This document shows positions 6,496 to 8,295 of a stretch of 8,295 nucleotides of DNA, piece by piece. The DNA comes from an uncultured Desulfurellaceae bacterium (lineage in GTDB: Bacteria; Campylobacterota_A; Desulfurellia; Desulfurellales; Hippeaceae), in assembly GCA_913056505.1 (NCBI GenBank), contig CAJXLZ010000036.1, positions 1 to 8,295 on the forward strand, in the 5' to 3' direction. The position numbers and the translations under genes are program-made. The stretch's first letter is position 1. Each line of letters starts with the position of its first letter. The notes under the pieces were generated by a model, which did no database searches, was not told the DNA's origin, and worked only from the letters and a program-made list of their open reading frames with translations.

Positions 6496-7270
6496 GGCGC
6501 GAAATTCGCTTCAATAGCTTTTCTTTTGCCACAGCATATTCTGTGTTGTCTTTACTCACCTGCTTAAGCTCGTCTTTTGCCCTATCGTACATTGATAAAT
6601 TTGTGTAGCATAGCGCCTTTGTGTAGTGCGTATAGTCAGATTTGCCTGTATATTTTTCCATACTGTTTAAATTGTTCAGGGCATTTGTATAATGTTTTTG
6701 TTTAATATTTAGGTTGATTAGGTATTGCCAATAAACCTTGTTCGAATAGTTAGAGAACATTAGTGCGCTTTCAGCATCGCTTACTGCTTTGCCCATCTCA
6801 TTTTCCTTTTCATATACTTGGGCTCTGTTAAAAAAGGCTATATCGGTATGAGGATATGTAGGATTATCTATAATTTTTCCGAATAACTCTTCTGCTTTTT
6901 TGTATTGGTGTTTTTCGAAATAGTATATGCCCAAAGCGTTAATGCAATCGTAAAAATTTTTATCTTTCTCTATACATTTTTTCAGATAGTTAAACGTTTC
7001 ATTATCGTTATGCCTTAATTGATAGGCAAGCGCCTTCATATAGTAGAGTTTTGCATCATTTGGTGAAATCGATATCGCCTTATTCAAATAGATAAATGCT
7101 TGAGATAAATTCGTATAATCTTTATGCAGTATAATATTCCTTGCCATTTCATAATTAAGCGTGACAACTTTTTTAGACATTGCACTGCTACTTTGAGAAT
7201 ATTTATTCGGTGTAGTGGCACATGACGCCAAAATTACAGATAAAATAACAAAAACAGCTATTTTTTTCAT
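6473..7270 (-). CDS. TPR-repeat lipoprotein, outer-membrane type (PilF/PilW-like possible)
   Basis: A 265-residue secreted lipoprotein. The N-terminus MKK followed by a hydrophobic stretch ends in the lipobox LASC with the lipidated Cys17. Position +2 is Ala, so no Asp retention signal is present and outer-membrane sorting is expected in a Gram-negative. From about residue 50 onward it is built of helix pairs typical of tetratricopeptide repeats: ~54-90 (LNKAISISPNDAKLYYMKAL), ~90-125 (CINALGIYYFEKHQYKKAEELF), ~140-175 (AFFNRAQVYEKENEMGKAVSDAES) and weaker units to ~250. TPR lipoproteins serve as assembly platforms, for example PilF/PilW for type IV pili and BamD for the outer membrane. The pattern is loosely PilF-like, but no pilus gene lies nearby, so no function is assigned. 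The ATG at 7270 has AGGAG 5 nt upstream and a good promoter. The 3' end overlaps the DUF62 gene. Confidence 0.85.
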   Translation of the reverse strand: MKKIAVFVILSVILASCATTPNKYSQSSSAMSKKVVTLNYEMARNIILHKDYTNLSQAFIYLNKAISISPNDAKLYYMKALAYQLRHNDNETFNYLKKCIEKDKNFYDCINALGIYYFEKHQYKKAEELFGKIIDNPTYPHTDIAFFNRAQVYEKENEMGKAVSDAESALMFSNYSNKVYWQYLINLNIKQKHYTNALNNLNSMEKYTGKSDYTHYTKALCYTNLSMYDRAKDELKQVSKDNTEYAVAKEKLLKRISRHDSNTNN

Positions 7271-7297
7271 ACATACTCCTTTTTATTAACAAGTTTC

Positions 7298-7326
7298 TTG
7301 AAAATTATAGCGTAAATGTGTATATT
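7298..7326 (+). promoter_or_regulatory. Sigma70-type promoter of the HDOD gene
   Basis: TTGAAA (7298-7303), a 17-bp spacer and TATATT (7321-7326) form a strong-looking promoter. The expected transcript start near 7333 leaves a leader of about 27 nt before the ATG at 7360. It overlaps the lipoprotein promoter almost completely on the other strand. Confidence 0.7.
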
Positions 7327-7331
7327 TTCAA
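7304..7331 (-). promoter_or_regulatory. Sigma70-type promoter of the TPR lipoprotein gene
   Basis: On the minus strand TTGAAA (7331-7326), a 16-bp spacer and a perfect TATAAT (7309-7304) predict a start near 7297 and a leader of about 27 nt. The DUF62 gene is probably co-transcribed. The -10 of each divergent promoter adjoins or overlaps the -35 of the other, so polymerase cannot occupy both at once. Confidence 0.75.
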
Positions 7332-7359
7332 TAGTAATTATTTTATTTTTGGATGTGAT

Positions 7360-8295
7360 ATGTCGTTAACAATAGAAGATATTTTTGACAATATTACAGA
7401 TACTACATTTTTCACGGGGATTGCCGTAAAAATATTGCGTATGCTTCAGGAGAATGAAGATCTCAGTTCTTACGAACTATCTAAAACTATTTCGTACGAT
7501 CCTCAATTGACGGCGTATATACTGAAGATTGCTAATTCTGCTTACTACAATATGAGTAAGCAGATTAAGGTGTTGTCTGATGCGGTTACCATAATGGGCG
7601 TTGATGAGATAAAAAAGATAGTTATAATGAACAGTGTAAAGTCTGTTTTTGGGAACAGTGATATATATGATAAGTTATTATGGAGGCATTCATTGGGCGT
7701 TGCTGTGGCGGCTTCTGAACTGAACAGTATAATAAAATTGACCGATGAAGCGTTGGCATACACTATGGGGCTTCTGCACGATATAGGAAAGTCCATAATG
7801 AAATCCGTAAAAAAGCTGAATTATTTATCGCTGATAAAAAATAGTTATGAAAATAGTTTGACATATTTTAAAGAAGAACTAAAACTTTATGGATACACGC
7901 ATGCGGATGTAGGTTCAAGGTTGCTCGAAAAATGGAACATTAATCAAGAGATTGTCGACGCGGTAGCATTTCATCATATAGACTTTTCTAAAAATAGAAA
8001 ATCGTTTTTAAATAATGCGGCTTTGGTTAATATTGCGGATTATTTTGTTAATGCTATGGGTATAGGTGTAAAAGAGCCTGCAATCAACCTGCAGGAAGTT
8101 AATAATTTGCCGTCCGCAAGTTTGCTAGGATTTTATGCTAATGATCCTGATGCACCATACAGATTCTTACCTTGTCTAGTTTCAGGTTTAGCATACTACA
8201 CATCACAAGAAGTAGCTCCTGAGCGTTCACAAGAATTAGAAAGAAGATACGAAGCAGAATTACAGAGAGCACTTACAGAAGATAGTCAATCTACT
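7360..8295 (+). CDS. HDOD-domain signalling protein, open at right edge; C-terminal part looks foreign
   Basis: The frame is open for 312 codons to the window end. Residues ~10-255 are an HDOD domain, a relative of HD phosphohydrolases found in bacterial signalling proteins tied to chemotaxis, cyclic-di-GMP or stress control; most have no known enzymatic activity. Typical features are ISYDPQLTAYILKIANSAYYN (45-64), AVTIMGVDEIKKIV (75-88), LLWRHSLGVAVA (106-117), GLLHDIGK (137-144), HADVGSRLLEKW (181-192), AFHH (203-206) and LVNIADYF (222-229). HD-type ligand positions appear intact (H110, H140, D141, D227). The ATG at 7360 is chosen because the ATG at 7353 stops at once; the Shine-Dalgarno is weak (GGA at 7351-7353). 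It has its own promoter, divergent from the lipoprotein gene. After about residue 257 the protein stops resembling HDOD and resembles a phage structural protein. Confidence 0.88.
   Translation, partial: MSLTIEDIFDNITDTTFFTGIAVKILRMLQENEDLSSYELSKTISYDPQLTAYILKIANSAYYNMSKQIKVLSDAVTIMGVDEIKKIVIMNSVKSVFGNSDIYDKLLWRHSLGVAVAASELNSIIKLTDEALAYTMGLLHDIGKSIMKSVKKLNYLSLIKNSYENSLTYFKEELKLYGYTHADVGSRLLEKWNINQEIVDAVAFHHIDFSKNRKSFLNNAALVNIADYFVNAMGIGVKEPAINLQEVNNLPSASLLGFYANDPDAPYRFLPCLVSGLAYYTSQEVAPERSQELERRYEAELQRALTEDSQST
8131..8295 (+). other. Phage head-tail adaptor-like segment joined in frame to the HDOD gene
   Basis: From about residue 258 the frame encodes DPDAPYRFLPCLVSGLAYY, then a charged helix with APERSQELERRYEAELQRA, then EDSQST. 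I recognise this as the pattern at the C-terminus of small head-tail adaptor/connector proteins of marine podo- and siphoviruses, where a LPxLVxGLAYY stretch is followed by a Y-E-x-E/Q helix and an acidic end. It is not part of any HDOD domain I know. The exact junction cannot be fixed; 8120-8160 is likely. Codon choice also seems to shift, with TTA for Leu, AGA for Arg and GCA for Ala dominating, though the sample is small. It could be a chimeric contig end, a prophage junction or a real fusion. Confidence 0.5.

Noticed and set aside
7545..7796. Minus-strand open frame opposite the HDOD gene
   Set aside because: It lies wholly inside the HDOD coding frame, has no ribosome-binding site or recognisable family, and is explained as a shadow; the same holds for the other opposite-strand frames within ppsA, tldD, truA and gatA.
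1..8295. CRISPR array, tRNA/rRNA, transposon ends or a defence island
   Set aside because: No spaced repeats, cloverleaf, transposase or terminal inverted repeats were seen on either strand; all seven minus-strand genes belong to known families, mostly housekeeping.

Overview
The window reads as ordinary, densely packed bacterial chromosome. The DNA is AT-rich (by eye clearly under 40% GC, not counted). A lipoprotein with a signal-peptidase II lipobox and a GatCA amidotransferase suggest a Gram-negative bacterium that makes Asn-tRNA and/or Gln-tRNA by the indirect route. The gene set would suit a Desulfurella/Hippea-like or similar anaerobic lineage, but that is only a weak guess.

Layout. 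Seven genes run on the minus strand, in transcription order: a TPR lipoprotein (7270-6473), a divergent DUF62 SAM-hydrolase-family protein overlapping it (6495-5755), ppsA for phosphoenolpyruvate synthase (5652-3256, own promoter, then a terminator hairpin), and the tight block tldD-truA-gatC-gatA (3138 to the left edge, where gatA is cut). These last four overlap or nearly touch, so they are probably co-transcribed and translationally coupled. One gene runs the other way: an HDOD-domain protein starts at 7360 and is still open at the right edge. It shares a compact 89-bp intergenic region with the lipoprotein, where two good sigma70-type promoters lie face to face on the same bases. No gene-free stretch exceeds about 105 bp.

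The genes are mostly housekeeping: gluconeogenic PEP formation (ppsA), tRNA pseudouridylation (truA), tRNA-dependent transamidation (gatC, gatA), TldD-type peptide processing, SAM/nucleoside chemistry (DUF62) and an HDOD signalling protein. I see no CRISPR array, transposon, toxin-antitoxin pair, tRNA or rRNA, and no convincing new multi-gene system.

Two places deserve attention. First, truA has no ATG, GTG or TTG start compatible with its catalytic domain. The only sensible start is an AUA codon with a well-placed Shine-Dalgarno, overlapping the tldD stop as ATAA; a single G-to-A change from an ordinary ATGA junction would explain it. Second, the last ~165 bp continue the HDOD reading frame but encode something resembling the C-terminus of a phage head-tail adaptor, which suggests an assembly chimera, a recombination junction or, less likely, a true fusion. 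Smaller points are a DUF62 protein whose usual catalytic His is Glu, and a terminator hairpin directly against the tldD ribosome-binding site.
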